A stretch of 64,000 bases of DNA from Cyanoderma ruficeps (taxonomy: Eukaryota; Chordata; Aves; Passeriformes; Timaliidae). Shown here piece after piece: positions 13,801 to 28,800 of the stretch. Made by a program: the position numbers and the translations under genes. The notes under the pieces were generated by a model. That model did not search any database and was not told where the DNA came from. It saw nothing but the letters and a program-made list of their open reading frames with translations. Positions within the stretch are counted from its first letter, which is position 1. Each line of letters opens with the position of its first letter. Where the stretch lies: the NCBI GenBank assembly GCA_008694505.1, contig VZDJ01000223.1, positions 3,499,350 through 3,563,349 on the forward strand. Reading direction: 5' to 3'.

Positions 13801-16800
13801 TTTCACAATCACCATGTGTGTGCTATTAACGAGAAAACTTAAATGTGTTTTCATCTGATTTTGTTTGTGAAGCTCAATTAAGAATAAAGTCCTTTTCATT
13901 TATAGAATGTGAATGTATTAGCAGAGAAATGGTGCTGCACAAAAGGGTCCGGGGGAACCTTTAACTGTTCTCAACCTCTTTGTAGTACAAGGGGAGAACA
14001 TAAAATAGGATAACTGTGGGGTTTTTTGCTTTTAACCTTTAGACCTTTGTTCATAAAGCATTCCTGCACCTGTTTAGAGTCTGTAATGCTGAACACATGG
14101 CCGTGAGCAGTGATAACCACATCACAGCCCTGCGAGAACGCCGATGTCATCAGGCAGCGGCTTTTAGTCATCTCTTCCCCAAATACTTCTGACATGGATT
14201 AAACCATTTGGGAAATGGTCATTACTGAAAAATCGTGGCTTTAAACAAGGGAGAGGCAGCCCAACAGGAATAAATCCATGTTCAGCAGGACAGCAAAGCA
14301 CGACAGATGGGGTGATTGGCCTGTCTTGATAAAAAGGGAAAATGTCCCTTTGAACTTCACCTCTGGCCATCCTGTGTCACCCAGAGCTCCACGGGGCAGA
14401 GGAGGGGGAAAGGAAAAGGCTGATTTGTGATTTTTCAGAAAAACAGATTCGGTACCATTGCTAAGATACAGGTCTGGAGTTCTTCTGGAATGAGAAAATA
14501 TAACCAGCTATGTCAGTAAACTGATTTCTTTTAACCTTTCTCGAGCAACTAGATTATCTGATACATCACTTCAGAACATTCTGGTGTTTCTTTAAAGAAG
14601 TTCCCTTTCTTAATTTTTCATTTTGTCAGTCTTATTTATTCATAGCAATTTTTCCCGATTTCCTTCTGTTTTATAATTTTGTAAGCAAAGATATTAATTT
14701 ATCTTATCTCAACCAAGGAAACCTAAATAAGTCAGAAGCATATTGGAAATAATTTTCACTTTTCAGTTGAAGGTTATAGCTGGAGTAAATTTGCACTGAG
14801 TTGTGTATCAGCTCTTAGTTTATTTATTTTTCAGACACACTGGCAAGCTGAATGCTTTATGGAATAAATTGTGAAGCTTCATCTGCCTGGGTTAGCTGAG
14901 AACATTGAGCGTTTCCAACGTTTTTGTTGAGTTTATCACTGTGCTCCTGTCACTCCTCTGTTTGGATTTTTGGGAATCCAGTGATCAAGCCTTTGGACAC
15001 AGGAGCCACTGGTGCTTTTCCAGCCTCTTGTGTACTAAAGCAGCCCAGACTGGATGGTTGTGCAGCTGGGGGAGGGAGAATTCTGGGGAAGGCAGTTTTG
15101 GGTTTTCAGGACAACACCTGTGGGACAGTTTCCTCCAGTTTGTCACGTGGGGTCTGTGGGGAATGAGGAAGAGGAGAGTAAAGGAGAGATGAGATAGGTG
15201 CTGTAAGATAACAGAGAACATAGAGAATGGGAAAAACACCTTTTTAACATTTTCTTTTCCCCCCGAAAATGTATCATCATGGATCCAGGACCAGAAGTAA
15301 GATAGAAAAAGAAGAGTGTTTTATGGGTTTATGATTCAAGAAGTCTTATCTTGAAGGATGCAGCCTTTTTAAAAAGCTATTTAGGGCCTTCATCTTTGTA
15401 ATCTTTATTTCTGTTTTTCTCCTTTTATTTTGGGAGTGAGCGCTCCCTTTTACTGCGTGACACAAATTTTGTTTATAAAGATCATCAAGCCATTTATATG
15501 GTTTTACTGCCCCAGAAGTGTTGGGATCTAGTGATATATTTACACAAAGATAAAATCTGCAGTGCTGATATAGTTAAGTCATGGTCTGGCTAAAAGGGCT
15601 CTGGATTGAAGGTGTTGAAAGCAGCAGATTTACTGTGCTTCTCACTTATCTGGCAGGAGATTATAGCTTGAAACAGAGCAAATTGCACCAGGGCTCTGAT
15701 ATGGATTTCCCCCAAGAGGGACCATACAGAGAATGTAGGGGAAAGAATGCAGTGAGGAAAGAAAGTTGTAAAACTCGGGAGGGAGAGTGAATAACTCTGG
15801 CTGGTGTTAGCATGGAAAAGAGAAGGGAAAGAACATTTGAAGATAAGAGTCCCTGCAATTAGGAGATGGTGATCAGTGGGCATTGTCCTGCTGGGTTTGA
15901 TTTCTGCCTCTGAATTGCCCTGTTCCATAGTGAAGTGTTTAAGTGTGTGAAATTCGTGCCAAACACGAGCAATAAATAAACCCAATATGGAGACAGTGTC
16001 CTAAAACAAGGACTCTTGTAAGTAAACCATGGTAAAATTAATATTATTGTGCCTTTAGCATATCATGGATTTTATATTTTTCATCGTTTTTGTTCATATC
16101 TTCCAAGGATGGTAACAAAATATATCAGCATTGTTTTCTTGTGTAATATATTGAATTAAAAGCGTGTGCTCATGTCTGTGTGTGTCTCCAGAGTTTAAAT
16201 CTTGGTGGATGAATATGTAAACATCTGTGTATGGAATCAGGAGAGCTGGATACTGCTCAAGGAACCTCCTTAGATGTGCTGGGGCTGTTTGTGCCTTTTA
16301 ATACCAGGAGGAGAGTGGTTTTGATGAACTTTCTGAAAGCACTTGAGTGGGTCTCAAAAAACCTGAGTCTTACAATTACTGGAGCTTTGCGTGTTGGAAT
16401 TTTTTCCCTTATTTTCCCTCTGTTCTTCCACTTCTCTTCCTTTGCTGTTCCTCTTCTTTTGTCATCCTGTTCACTGGGGACTGTCCAAGCCATACTTCTG
16501 CTCACAGATGTCGTGCTGATTTCCAAGGGTAAAGACTGTTAAGGTTTTTAATTCTGGTGAATGTGCTCGTTAAAATGTAAGAACGTGTGTTCCTTGCTGT
16601 TCATACAAGTGTGGCCCATATGAGGGAGCAAGAAAAGGCAGATATGACATAATTATGGCTTTCATCGTGATTTTCACTTGTCTGTAACTTTTTTTTCTTA
16701 TGACAACTTGCTTCTGAAAACGCTGTTTCGTTTCCCCTTGAAAATATTCCAGGCAGTGACAGCAACTATTTTCTGGTTAATTTGAATTTTCTCCTTTTCT

Positions 16801-19800
16801 CCACAACCCCCCGTGTCTGTTTTGAATGGTGTGATTTATATGGAGAATCCAATTGTAAACTGATTCTCACCACTGAGGAATCGTCCTGAGTAGGAATCTG
16901 TTTGTTCATATTTAAAATCACAGCAATCTTGACTGCTGCTAACATCATTCCTGGCTGATTAATGTCCTGCTCCCAAAAACATGTGCAAGTTGTCCATTGT
17001 GTTCCTTGTGAGGAAGTCACATCCTGCCTGGCTTTGATAACTCTTCAGAATGTAATGTAATAAACCCCAAACCTTTTATTTTATTGCTAGACTGGGGTGA
17101 GACACACAGTGGATGTCAAGATGAGACATGTTTTCATAAATTGGCTGCTGATTTATAATTCCTGATACCAGTCGGGCTGGTTGTGGAGATCTAGATGTAC
17201 ATGGGCAGTTATTTATTTATTTTTTTTTGCAGTACTTTGTGAACTATGTCTTTAATTATTGCACATATGGGCTGGAGACATTGAGAAAGATCAAAGGGGT
17301 AGGTTAGCAATTCAAACTAGTGTTTTAACCAGTAGAATGTCCAGATGGTTGCCAAGCAGCTGGGAATTAATCTTTTGCTGCATGATTAATCTCTACCTCA
17401 AAGTGTTTCTCTCTTTAAAAAAAAAAAAAAAGGAAGAAAGTTTGATTTTTTTTTTTCAAGTATACATTCTGATTTTTAAGGGAGACAAGACATTGACTAG
17501 AAAAAGTAGGTGCTGTACACTATTATTGCTACATGTTGCTCTGGTGAAAAGAAGGTGGGAGAACAGTTTTAGTAGCTGGTTTAGGAGATCTTGAAATGAG
17601 TATGAAAAGTTCAGTAGCTGCTAAAATACAGCAGGAAAAAGAGAGGAATAACACTGGGGAGAAATAAATCAGTGACTCAGTGTATTCAGACTCATTCACT
17701 GGGCTGGGCACTGTGCAGAATTCCATGAAATTCTCAAGTGGTACCTTCCATTATATTTCGTGATATATTTATATAAATCCCTTTGAAATCCGTGTGATTC
17801 CTGCATGTCACAGATTCAGCTGGGTTCAGTTCTCTGTGCTGGCAACTGAAGATACAGCTTGTTGCATTTTCAAGCTGCCTCTTGTGAAATTGCATTTATT
17901 GCTGCTGCGCCTAAGCTTTCTTAATTTCTGAACATAAACTGAAGTTTTTTTGGTCCTCGCTGATGTCAGTGTCTCCCACTGGTGGCAGACATTTGTTCCA
18001 TGTGGAAGTGGGACCCTGCAAATGAAGCTGTTAAATAACACGGTGTGTTGTCGTGCTAATATCCATTTTATGTTTATTGGCCAGAGAAAACATCCTTGAG
18101 AGCACAAATCCCATTTCCAGTTATTACAGTTGTTGGGATACAGGGCTGGGTGCATTTCTCCTTCTTCCCACCACCCCCAGCATGGAAATCCATGAAAAAT
18201 ACATTGTTCTCTCTTGAAAGAGCCTAATGACATTTACATATGAATAAGAACAATTGTCCATTCAATTATTTTTCTGTACCAAGCAAATGTGTATTAATTT
18301 CAGTGTCGTTTAAAAAGTCAGATTTTTTTTTTTTTGATGGAGAAGCTGATAAAATTTGATTTAGCGCAAAACCTTTAATTTTTAGGGGCTATAAGAATGT
18401 CATGTTAATTTCTTAATTAAGTGAATATCTAGTTTCCCATTGAAGAGTAATGTGTAAAAATGTTTCAACTGGAAGTAGCGACAGTATTGTTTTTAAAGAG
18501 CAAAGATACAAAGAAGGGTAGATATGTGGTGGGAATTATAAATGTTTGTTAGGTCAAATAATCCAGTACAGATCATAAACATGGACTTTTGTGGAGGGAC
18601 CTTTGAATCTGGGCAAAGTGCCATGTTTATAAAGGGGCTTTTTACATTCTAATTTCTGGCTGTTCCACTTGTTTGATGCTGTTTTTATTTCAGCCCATCT
18701 CTGGTTTCCTGAGCTCTTTGCAACAGAGACTTTCCAAGACATTGATTTCACCTTAGTCATTGCATTGGATAAAAACGTTGATGCCATTCAATGCTGTAAC
18801 TGGAGTGCTTAATGATGTACTGTTTCAAAATGTAATTACAAATCTGTTTATTTTCTGAAATGGAAAGTGAACAGTGTTTTTTCCCACATCCTGTAAACTG
18901 AGCGAAACGTTTTCAGCTATTCCATTTGGAAATGCAAGATTAGTTCCAATGTGATTAAAATTTACAATTACTGTAGAAAATTCTTTTCAAATATAATGTT
19001 AAGAAATTTTTTTTCCTGTTTTTCACACCAGTGATTTGGTTTTAAATACTCTTGAGTCTTTTCTGTAAAATGTGGAAAGTATTAATATACCTCAAAGCTA
19101 ATCTTAGAAATTTTTGAGGGTACAGTGTGATACAGAAATAACACAATGAGATCAGACAGCTTGTTAATGATGAAGTGAAATACCCTGTTCCAAATTACCT
19201 TAGTCTGAAGTCAGCGTGTATTTATAATAAATCTTGACTGTTTTGCAAGTCCAGTCTCTTCTGTCTTGGCCTTCCTGTATGGTTTCAAACACTGTATAAA
19301 TTATCGATATTTATTATTGTAACCCTGCATGTGAAAATCGAGTAAGCACAATCCAGTAGAAAGTTCGAGTTGTTTGTTGATATTTTTCGAGAAACCTTTT
19401 TTCTTCTGTGGAAATATCAAAGCTTTGTGTGCTGTGCACTGATTCCTTTTAGCAGCTGCAGAACACCAAGACAAATAACTTTTGTCGTGTACTGTAAGAT
19501 ACACAAGTCATTGTTCTGCATTGTTAGTTCTTACTTTGAAGTTCTCATTTATTGTTTACATCCTTCTCCCCCTTCCTCGCTTCCTCCCTCCCTCCCCCAT
19601 ATATTCATAGGCTTGGAAAAAAAAAAAANAAAAAAACCCCTGGCAAGCAACAAGTTCTGTTTTGTCAAACAGCCAAAACCCCCAGTCTGATGGATGTTAA
19701 AGCTCTGAGATGTCCCCCCTGGCCTGAGGGTGAGCCCTGGAATGAAGACAAGTGGGCAGGAGTTCAGCGATTCATATTGCTAACCCACTTCTTGATTTGC

Positions 19801-22800
19801 TTTTAAATCAGGTATTTCAATATTTTGACAAATTTCTGTAAATGGGGACAAGGTGAATGTTTGTCCTGTGTCATGAAAAAAGGAGAGATCACTTTTTGCC
19901 CCCGGAGATTGATGACAGCTGCACATTAGACTCTGACAGTTTAAGCCTGACAGCTATTAAATGTTCCTAGCACCTGAGCTGTGCTATGGAATCACAACAG
20001 TGACACCCCAAAAAAACCAATTTTCAGGTAACTTTTTGCTGGGTTTGGTGGCGTTTTGTTTTTTTAAATGAGGAAGAAAGTGTGACTAGGCACATAAAAG
20101 CAACTCTGTTGCTACCACCCTTGATGGCTTTAAATAACAGGGACAGCACAGATGTTTGACATCAGTATTGTTTACATGGCCTTAGGGTTTAATTGCCTCA
20201 TTCTCTTTGTGAGGAGGATAAACAATGACAGAAGTCCAAAGGAATGATGTTCAGCCAACAGCAATGGCTGCGTTTCATACATAGTTGCAAACTTCCCAAC
20301 TATAGCTAAATATCTACACTTCTTTTTTTTTTTCCCCTTGTCTGAATGGTAACATGCCATAAATTTCATGTTCTCTGCTGCCTCTTAACTGGTGATAAAA
20401 GATATTAAAAGCAACGAGCACGAGCGCCGTAAATAGCGATTAACAAAGCGAACGACATAGAGAAGTTGGTTTTATCTGGTTTCTCTAAAACTGGTGAAGG
20501 CCTTTGGTGCTGCTGTAGGTTGTTTTGTTTCTTAATCTGTGTTTAATAAATAAAGTCAAGCTGAAGTGCAGAGAGCAGCGCATGGAAGAGCAGCACATGC
20601 AGTTACCTAGAGCTGTTCCACAGGAAATTGGGACAAGCTGAGATTTGACATTTGGGATCTGCGGACAGGCTCCGCCTCGGTTTGGTGTGGCTTTAATTTA
20701 AAAGATATTCCTTGATTGAAATTAGTATTTAATGATGTGTTTCAGCTTTCAAATAGAAAGGGAGGCATTTCGCTCCCAGCTGGGGAGAGCTGGGTCTTTT
20801 TGCTTCCACCCCAGCCTTCATGAGATCACTGCATAAAATGTGTTTACATGACTCAATATTTTATCGACGTATGCCGTGAGATTGGGAGTCTGCCTCAGAG
20901 AGAGGGTGGGTCAAAAAGCAGATTTGGAAATGGCACCAGGCCTCCAGGCTTTGCCATAGGACACTGTGGTGTTGTCCTCATGTTTTCTGTCTTCTCCAGC
21001 AGTTTTCAGCCTAAGAAACTGAGTGTAGTGTTTTTAAACCAATATATTTCATTATTTTTACAGCAGATGCACAAATTAACACTTCCAGAAGTTGTGATGA
21101 AGATACACGTGGTGTTGGAACCGTGCACCATTACAAAATTTCAATGCTGTTGGAGATTTTAATTTTTTTTTTTACCAGTTGCTTAGTACAAATGCAGCTT
21201 TCCTCCCAACACTAGCTGAAAACTTAACGTGCACATCAACTATTGAATTTCAGACACTTCAGTGTGGGACTTCTCACATTTCTTTATGTGTAGAGATACA
21301 ATTAGGCAAGTCGTGGATGAAGCAGATGGGGCAGAAGAGTGCCTGGGGTGCTAAAACTTCATTAAGTTTATAGAAGTTGAGGACCTTGAGTACTTTTCAA
21401 GGTGTCCCCTTTTCAGCCCTCACCCGATGAGGAGTTGGTCTTTGTGATTTTTCACTTATATTTTTATTATTTGATTTCTAATATTCAGAGGAAAAGCGAT
21501 CTACTTTGTTATTACAGCGGTTGCATCCATTAAGGGCTGATTTCTGTATCTTGGACACATTTTTCCCTGTTGTTTGGTTGCAGTTAGCCCTCCTTTTTTG
21601 GAAAGCAGTCCCAAAACTGTGACATTTTAAGAGATGGCTGTTCTGGTGGAAGTGGTGTAATGAATTAATGAGCTAAAATTGATGGGAACTGGTGCAAGTG
21701 CAAGGGAGGTGCTAAAGGGAAGATTAATGAGAAGTGAGAACCAGCTTCGAGTGCAGGGAGTTCTGTTGTCAGCCTGGGGGAAAACATCCTGTGGAGAGCA
21801 GTCACCAGCACTTGAAAATATATATGTCCATCTTTAATCCAAGTGAAATTCTCGATTTTGATTTATTTTTGTATTATTTCAGTGTACAGAATAATAAAAC
21901 CTAGACCAGCTATCAGCTGATACAAACCACCAAGGATTCATTTCCATCAGCCAAGACATTCTGGTGTTATTAATGAGTTTTCAGTGTAATTTGTGTGGAT
22001 TTAGTAGCTGTGTGAGGGCAGTACCTCAGTCATTCACAAGCTTTTAATGTAATTCAAGTAGATTGGAGTCTCTTTCATGTTTAGTTTCTGGTATTTGTGT
22101 TTTTACGAGACCTTCATATTTATTTATGGCATGTTCACAAGCTGTCTATCTGGAAGTGGATTACTGTGCTCTTTTTATTAAATCAACACTTATTCATCAC
22201 CTGGTACTAAGATTTTTCTTCTATAATGTCACTTTGTTGCAGCGATATATGCATATATTTCTTTTCATATATACATATGCGTAGATTTCATGAATAGAAG
22301 ATGCATTTTTATCACGATGCTTATTTTGGGACGATAAAAGAGTTGGCTGACAGCTAAGAATATGATTTATTTTCTTTGGATTAATTGTCAACCTAACTTT
22401 AATTTGCATGACACTATGTGCAAGCAGTTGGGAGATGGATTGCTTTATCTGTGGTGTAATAAGTGGTTGTTGGTATCAGTTGATGAGTTCAGAAAATGAA
22501 ACTATTTTCTGCTCTTCCTTCTATTTTCACTTCTTGAGGAGCCCTCTGTTTCCTGCACAGCATTTTTGAGTTGAGTTGGGTTTTTGTAGCTCAGGTTTTC
22601 AAGTTACGATAACGTTGGGGTGTTTTCAAGTCCCAACAAACCTGTAAGACAAATGAGTCATTAAAAAAATGAATAATTTGTGCTGTGTTTAGAGTTGGTC
22701 TGTGTGAGATAAAGAGTCACGCTGGAATGGCAACTTTTGGTTAGTCAAGGGCATGGAAAATAAAGGCAGAATGAATAATGCTGTCAGTTCCTTTGAAGTT

Positions 22801-25800
22801 TGTGAGTTGGGATATTACAAGTCAGGTTCGGAGTTGAGCTAAATAAAAATGGGAGAGCTGGAAGTGGCTGGATGGTGATGGGAGTGGTGGGTGGGACCTC
22901 AGCACTTTTTAGAAGGCCCAAAAGTCAAACACAAAGTTTGCTGTTGGCCGGAGACCACTCACAGTCATCTCCTGGAGAGGGTTTGGTCCTCCTTTTCTAA
23001 AACGAGGTGGATCAGGGTCTGTCTTCCGAAAAAGCCTTTCAGTCTTCTTTGCTTTCTGAATAGTGACTGTTAATAAACGTCGGAGTGGAACAGCCCGAGT
23101 CTGAACTCAAGGTGTCACTTTTGGTTTCTAGAAAACCTGAGAAACATGAAATTCCTGTCATAGCTGTCCTGAAGACAACCCTTAACGGTGTACTGAAAAC
23201 ATGCAAGCCATTCAAAAATACTTGAAAGATGGAAACTTAGGCTCTAAGTAAGAGCTGGCAACGTGTTTTTGTGTTGGAGAGGTTCAAGTACAGCTTTGAA
23301 CAAACACAGGCAGAACAGGAAATGTATTTCAGTGATCCAATCCTTAATCCCGTCGTAAGTCACTTTTAAAAGGAAATGTGTTTATAATGTGAACTCCATG
23401 AATAATAGAAAACAAACAAAAACAAACGTGCATCTGGGCTAAAGGACATGCTTTGTGTAAATGTAACACCTGCCTGAAGAAGTGAAAATGAGTTTACCAA
23501 ATTTGGTGTCTTAACAGAAATATTAAAGTTTTATTCCTAAATGTTTATTTAAATTAAGGATGATGGCTTGTTCTGGGCATTAGCAGTTGTGTTTATTGCC
23601 AACTAAAACATCCTACAACTCCATTTTTCTGAAGAAATGTTGTAGGATGACATCTTTTGTAGCAATTGTATCAAATAAATATGAAAACGTTGAGAAAGTG
23701 AATATAGATTTTTTCATAAGATTTCTTTGTTGGTGACTTCCCATTGCCTTCTGAAAGACGTAAATGAATAATTAAAAAGTTCTGAAAAGGTCATTAGTGT
23801 AATTTGTTCTTTATTTAAATTATGTCTCTATTCTGTTTTGCTTTTAAAGCTGGAAATAAAAATGAAAATGGCAGAAGGTAAATTTCATGAAGAAAAACTG
23901 AAATTACAACAGAAGCATGATGCTGATGTTCAAAAGGTAAGAAGTGTTTGTATTTTTTTCCAAAAGCAGTGCATTAAACAATAATAGAGACTATGATTGT
24001 CATAAATATTTATCAGTTTGGTTTTTTTTAACTTCTTCACAATTGCAATTAATGTTCAGTGCAAGTCAAATTGTAGGTAACAGTTGGCACAAACTGAGGG
24101 GAATGCAGAATATTTTATAGTAACATATACTTAGGAAGGGAAAACACTTGCAGAAAGGAGATGAAAATACAAGGCAATTTGTTAGTTAGAACAAGACAAC
24201 CTATTTTACCAGCATAACAACTTCTGTGGGAAATCATAAACTCGTGATTTTTCTGTTAGAGAGAAAACATTTGTGTTAGAGAAGAATGTGAGCAAAATTA
24301 ATTTTTCATGAACAAAATGCAAAATACAACAGCAGGAAAACCCATGGATTTATCATAAGTGTTGAGGCTCATCCAGCAGCAGTACCTTCTGTCCTGTCTG
24401 TGTTTTGACACTGTCTTAGAGCAGAGGCAGGTCACCAAACACTCCTTTATTTATGGTACTGCATTTTTAAAGTTTATGCACTCGGAATTCCTGCAGCTCT
24501 CTGGGTTACACTGGGTTTGTCTTCGACATAACACCACTCCTGGGAGGATCATACCCACTCCAGGCCACACTGGCACTTTTAATCCCCCATTTGAAGGTGG
24601 GGTGAAGTCCTGTGAGGTGCCCCTGGCAGGGCTCTGATCCCGGGGATGGAGCAGGAATCCCAATCCCGCCGTAAGCTCGGCATCACTCGCTGCCTCTGCT
24701 TTGTTTCCTAAAGACTGAGTCACAGGCTTGGAGGAAGTTGGTTGACACAACTCTGTGACACATCAAAGCCTCCTGAGAGGATGTTAATATTTGGTCAGGT
24801 GCATATTTGGCTCATCTGTTCTCAAGGCCTTGGAGCAGAAGCGGTGAGCAAAGCTGAGAGTCTAAAGGAAACAGCTTTGTGAGAATAAGGAATAGTTTAA
24901 ATGCTTTCTCATCCCTTGAGTTGTCATCCCTTCCTAACTGATGTTAGAATTCCGTCTTTTGAAGTCGTTTAATAACGTCGGATATTTTAGAAAAGGTTAA
25001 ATAGTGTCATATTAATCTTTAAAGACACCAAACGTTTATTGCAGATGGAGTAATATTGTTTTAAGATGAAAGCTTCTGTTTGATAAGAGATTTGGGGCAG
25101 TGTTATAAAATTCCTGCGACTTTAATCTTTATCTTAAACATAAAGTTTAAATTAAAATACTATCTCAAAGTCTGCAAATATTCAAGCTTTTTTTTTTTTT
25201 CCCCTAAACTCAGCCTGTACAGAAATATGGGTGCAGTTACCCTCATATACTTGCTGTGTTCCAGTCCATTGTTCCTTGGGATCCATGTGAGGAATTTCAA
25301 TTGGTGAAGCACAAAAGACTCTAATGAAGTTCACCAACTTATTTAAATATTTCTTCAATCTGCTGAGAATTTTAGATGCTTTTAAATACTAGTAGGCATT
25401 CATAAGTATGAAAATCTTTTCTATTTGCAGCAGTAGCACCGTGAAAGTTCCAAACTCAGCAAAAGCAACACTGGGTTTGCCCAGGTTTAAAAGAAAACAA
25501 AAGAACTCACCTTAAAACATGAAACTCCTTTTTAAATCTGCTTTTTCCTACGTTTGTCTAAACCAGTCCTTTGTTTATGGAGAAATGATTTAGGTTCAGT
25601 CACTTAGTCCTGCATGACCTGAGCACTTCTTGCAGACCAGGGTGGATCTTGTGCACTGGTTGTAATTTGAAATGTTCTGGGCTTGTGTTAAAATATTCTG
25701 AATTTTCTCTGCAGATTTTGGATAGAAAGAATGACGAAATAGAGGTGCTGAAGTCCACCTACGTAAAGAAGCAAAAAGAATCTGAGGATACGATAAGAAA

Positions 25801-28800
25801 ACTGGAGAAAAAAGGTGATTTTTATCCTCGTGGTTGTCTCCTGTGTGCTGGTATTGTGCTGCATTCTCTTGTGGCTATGGGCTTGCGTGTTCCTTCTGCA
25901 GTCATCCCTTTCTTCATCATTTGCAGCTCTTGATTTAATGTTTTTCCCTTAGATTCTGAGATTCTTGTCCCGTTGTCTCTGCTGTTGCAACCTAAGTGTT
26001 CCAAGAGGCCTGTGATCCATTACACTGAACACAGGTTTTATGAGCGTCGCCAAAAAAAGTTTTTTTGATGCCACTGAAATGTTTTGGCCACTTACTTTGA
26101 GTTTTTTTTGGAATCCCTGGCTCAAAGTTCATTTCTTTATACATTCAGTACATTTTAATCAAACCACAGTGGTTATTTTTAAGAGTATTGTGGCAGGAGA
26201 TTTCAAACACGAGTGGTCTTGACTGTGTCACGAGTACAAAACTCACCCTGAGAGTGGCTTGTCAGCAGTTTTTCAATGTTAGTTTCTTTCAGAATTCCTT
26301 GGAGCCCATTTGCACGATGGACTAAACCACACTAGAAAATAATACCCAAGTTTGGTAATCTATCTACAAAAAGAGAGAGTGTGCCATGTATTTTGTTTCC
26401 CGCTCCTTGGGAAAGTAATTTGTCCGACAAGGGGTCTGGGGCTTCTCTCTGGGGGCTGGTGGTTGCTCTTGGCTGGAGCAGGTTCAGTTGGAGTTGCCCA
26501 CATTGGTCCAGATAATGAAAAACCTCAAAATAAAAAGTGAAGGTGTGAATACAGATCTGGCAATGCCATCACTTGCAATTTAAGTTGGGGAACTTCATTT
26601 TCATGTGTATCTTGGGCATTCAATCTTCACAAGACCCTTTTCTCCTAAGGATGCTCATGAAATCAGGTTAAAATAGCTATTTTCTTGAGGTTATACAGAA
26701 TTTTGCTGATGTATATTTACTCCTTCAGGAAGGAAAAACTCTCTCTGAAATACTCTGTAAACAAAGTAGAAAAGAGAGAACATCTTTTAATGACACAGAA
26801 TCTGAGTGCTACATGTTAAAGCAGCACATGCATTAAGTATTTAAGAGCCAAAAACCATCAGAAAGCCAGGTCAGCTGGAAAACTGACATGAACTGATTGT
26901 ATCTATTGCCAACACTGAAAAATCCCAAAGGTCTCGAATGGTTGTTTATTTTTCTCCCATTTTTAACAGTTCAGACCCTTGTTCGTGAGTCCCAAGTTGT
27001 GAGGGAAGCCAAAGAGCAGCAGATTGAGGAGCTGAAGAAGATGTGTGAGCAAAGCAGTGATTCCTTGAACAACGTGTGGGAGAAAAAGGTAATGAACAAC
27101 ACTTCCCTCCTTTGACAGACTCCTGCAGGGTTTATGTAGGATAAAGCATTTTGTAACTCAAAAAAATAAATATACAGAATATGTTTTAGGGATGCTTTTT
27201 TGTACTGATTTTATTTTTTCCTGAATTAATCGAGACTCTTTGCTGATGCTTTTTACACCCAGCTGGTCACCCTGTTCCTGGGGTTCATCTGGCCTCCTGG
27301 CAAGTCTCTGGATGTATTAGGGAAGTGTTTATTTCTGGTTGACCTGACATGGAATTTTAATCTGGGTAAACCTGCTGCTACCTGCTGTCGCGGTGATTCC
27401 TTTGAACTCCAAGTCTTGCAATGGGTCATGAATTCTTCAGTGTATTTTTATTTATTGTTCAACTCGAGACAGCAGCAGAGCAGAGGGAAGAGCATGTTTA
27501 TTGTGAGACAGTGTCACCTTTGTCCAGATTATTGTCAGTATTTGTCTTCCTTCCCCCTGTCAGGAGAGGGAGGGTCACAGAAAGGACAAACCCACCTCCT
27601 TTCATGAAGTTTGCTGCACAATTGAATTTTTTTGCAACCCTGCGTGTAGAAATGAAGTTGGGTTTAATTCTTGCCTTCTTAAAGGCAAATCATAATCATA
27701 AATCGTAAATTGTCCTTTGTGCAGAAGATCTTGAGGCTCCAGTGTTGGGAATTTTTTTGTTCGGGGTCGCTTTTTTTTTCATAGATTCCCGGACTCGTTT
27801 GGGTTGGAAGGGACGTTAAAGCTCATCCAGCCCCAGCCCTGCCATGGGCAGGGACATCTTCCACTACCCCAGGGTGCTCCAAGCCCCATCCAGCCTGGCC
27901 TTGGACACTGCCAGGGATCCAGCCACAACCTTTTCTTGTTTCAGAGAAACAATATTTTCAGAGAGGACAGAAGTGTGAATACCTGGACTTTTCAGTGATT
28001 CCGCTGCTAGCTGCAATATTAGAACACTTCTCAGTGCAAGTCGTAGATGCCATTTGTCACTTCGTTGTCGGCCTGAATTTTCTGCCTTCTGTCTTCGTGC
28101 TGCAAACTCTCACGCAGCTTCATGTGAACAATGTGTATTTTTAGAATGTTTACACATTTCTCCTCTGAGGGAAGAGATGACTGATGGTGATGTCCACCAT
28201 CCAGGGTAGAGAGGTGGCGACCCGCGTAGCCAATCTCTTGACCTTTGTACAAATGTGTATAAATGGAGTCAGATTTTTGAATTAAGGAGTTAGTTCCCTT
28301 GAACTGCTGCTGGTGTAGACTCATCTTTCTGCCCCTGAAATTGGGACATTCCCAACCTCAGCGATCACACTTTGTACCTCTCTTTGTGGTGCAGCTCCAC
28401 GACACCGTGGCTGAGATGGAGAAGGAGAAGTTCCACCTGCAGAAGAAGCACACGGAGGACATGCAGGACCTGCTGCAGGAAACCAACGCCCGCCTGGCCA
28501 AGATGGAGGAGGAGTATTTGCAGCAGACACGGTCAACTGTAGGTTTGGTTGTAAACCTCTCGCCACAGCGTCTCTTAAATGATTTCAATTATATGTGTCT
28601 GTTTCCAGGTGGACTGCAAGTGCCCAAGGCCAGGTTGGATGGGGCTTGGAGCACCTTGGAAGGGTGTCCCTGCCCATGGCAGGGCTGGAATCGGAGGATT
28701 TTTAAGGTCCCTCTCGATCCAAACCATTCCATGATTCTGTTTTTTATGCACATACATCAATATTTTTGATAGTGCAGTAGTGCAGTTGTTCTTTCTTGGG

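Noticed and set aside
13971..14370. Overlapping minus-strand frames that might be a processed pseudogene
   Set aside because: No recognisable domain, no poly(A) tail or flanking duplication, and the frames are short.
22237..22284. AT-rich imperfect palindrome
   Set aside because: The pairing is mainly due to alternating A and T and is interrupted, so it is not distinguishable from simple sequence.
24360..24770. GC-richer block with long frames on both strands and TTTATT, considered as an LTR
   Set aside because: No TATA box at the right distance from the possible poly(A) signal, no clear TG...CA ends and no duplicated flank.
28321..28588. Minus-strand frames overlapping the exon at 28395
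   Set aside because: They are the antisense shadow of a GC-rich coding exon and include its splice sites.
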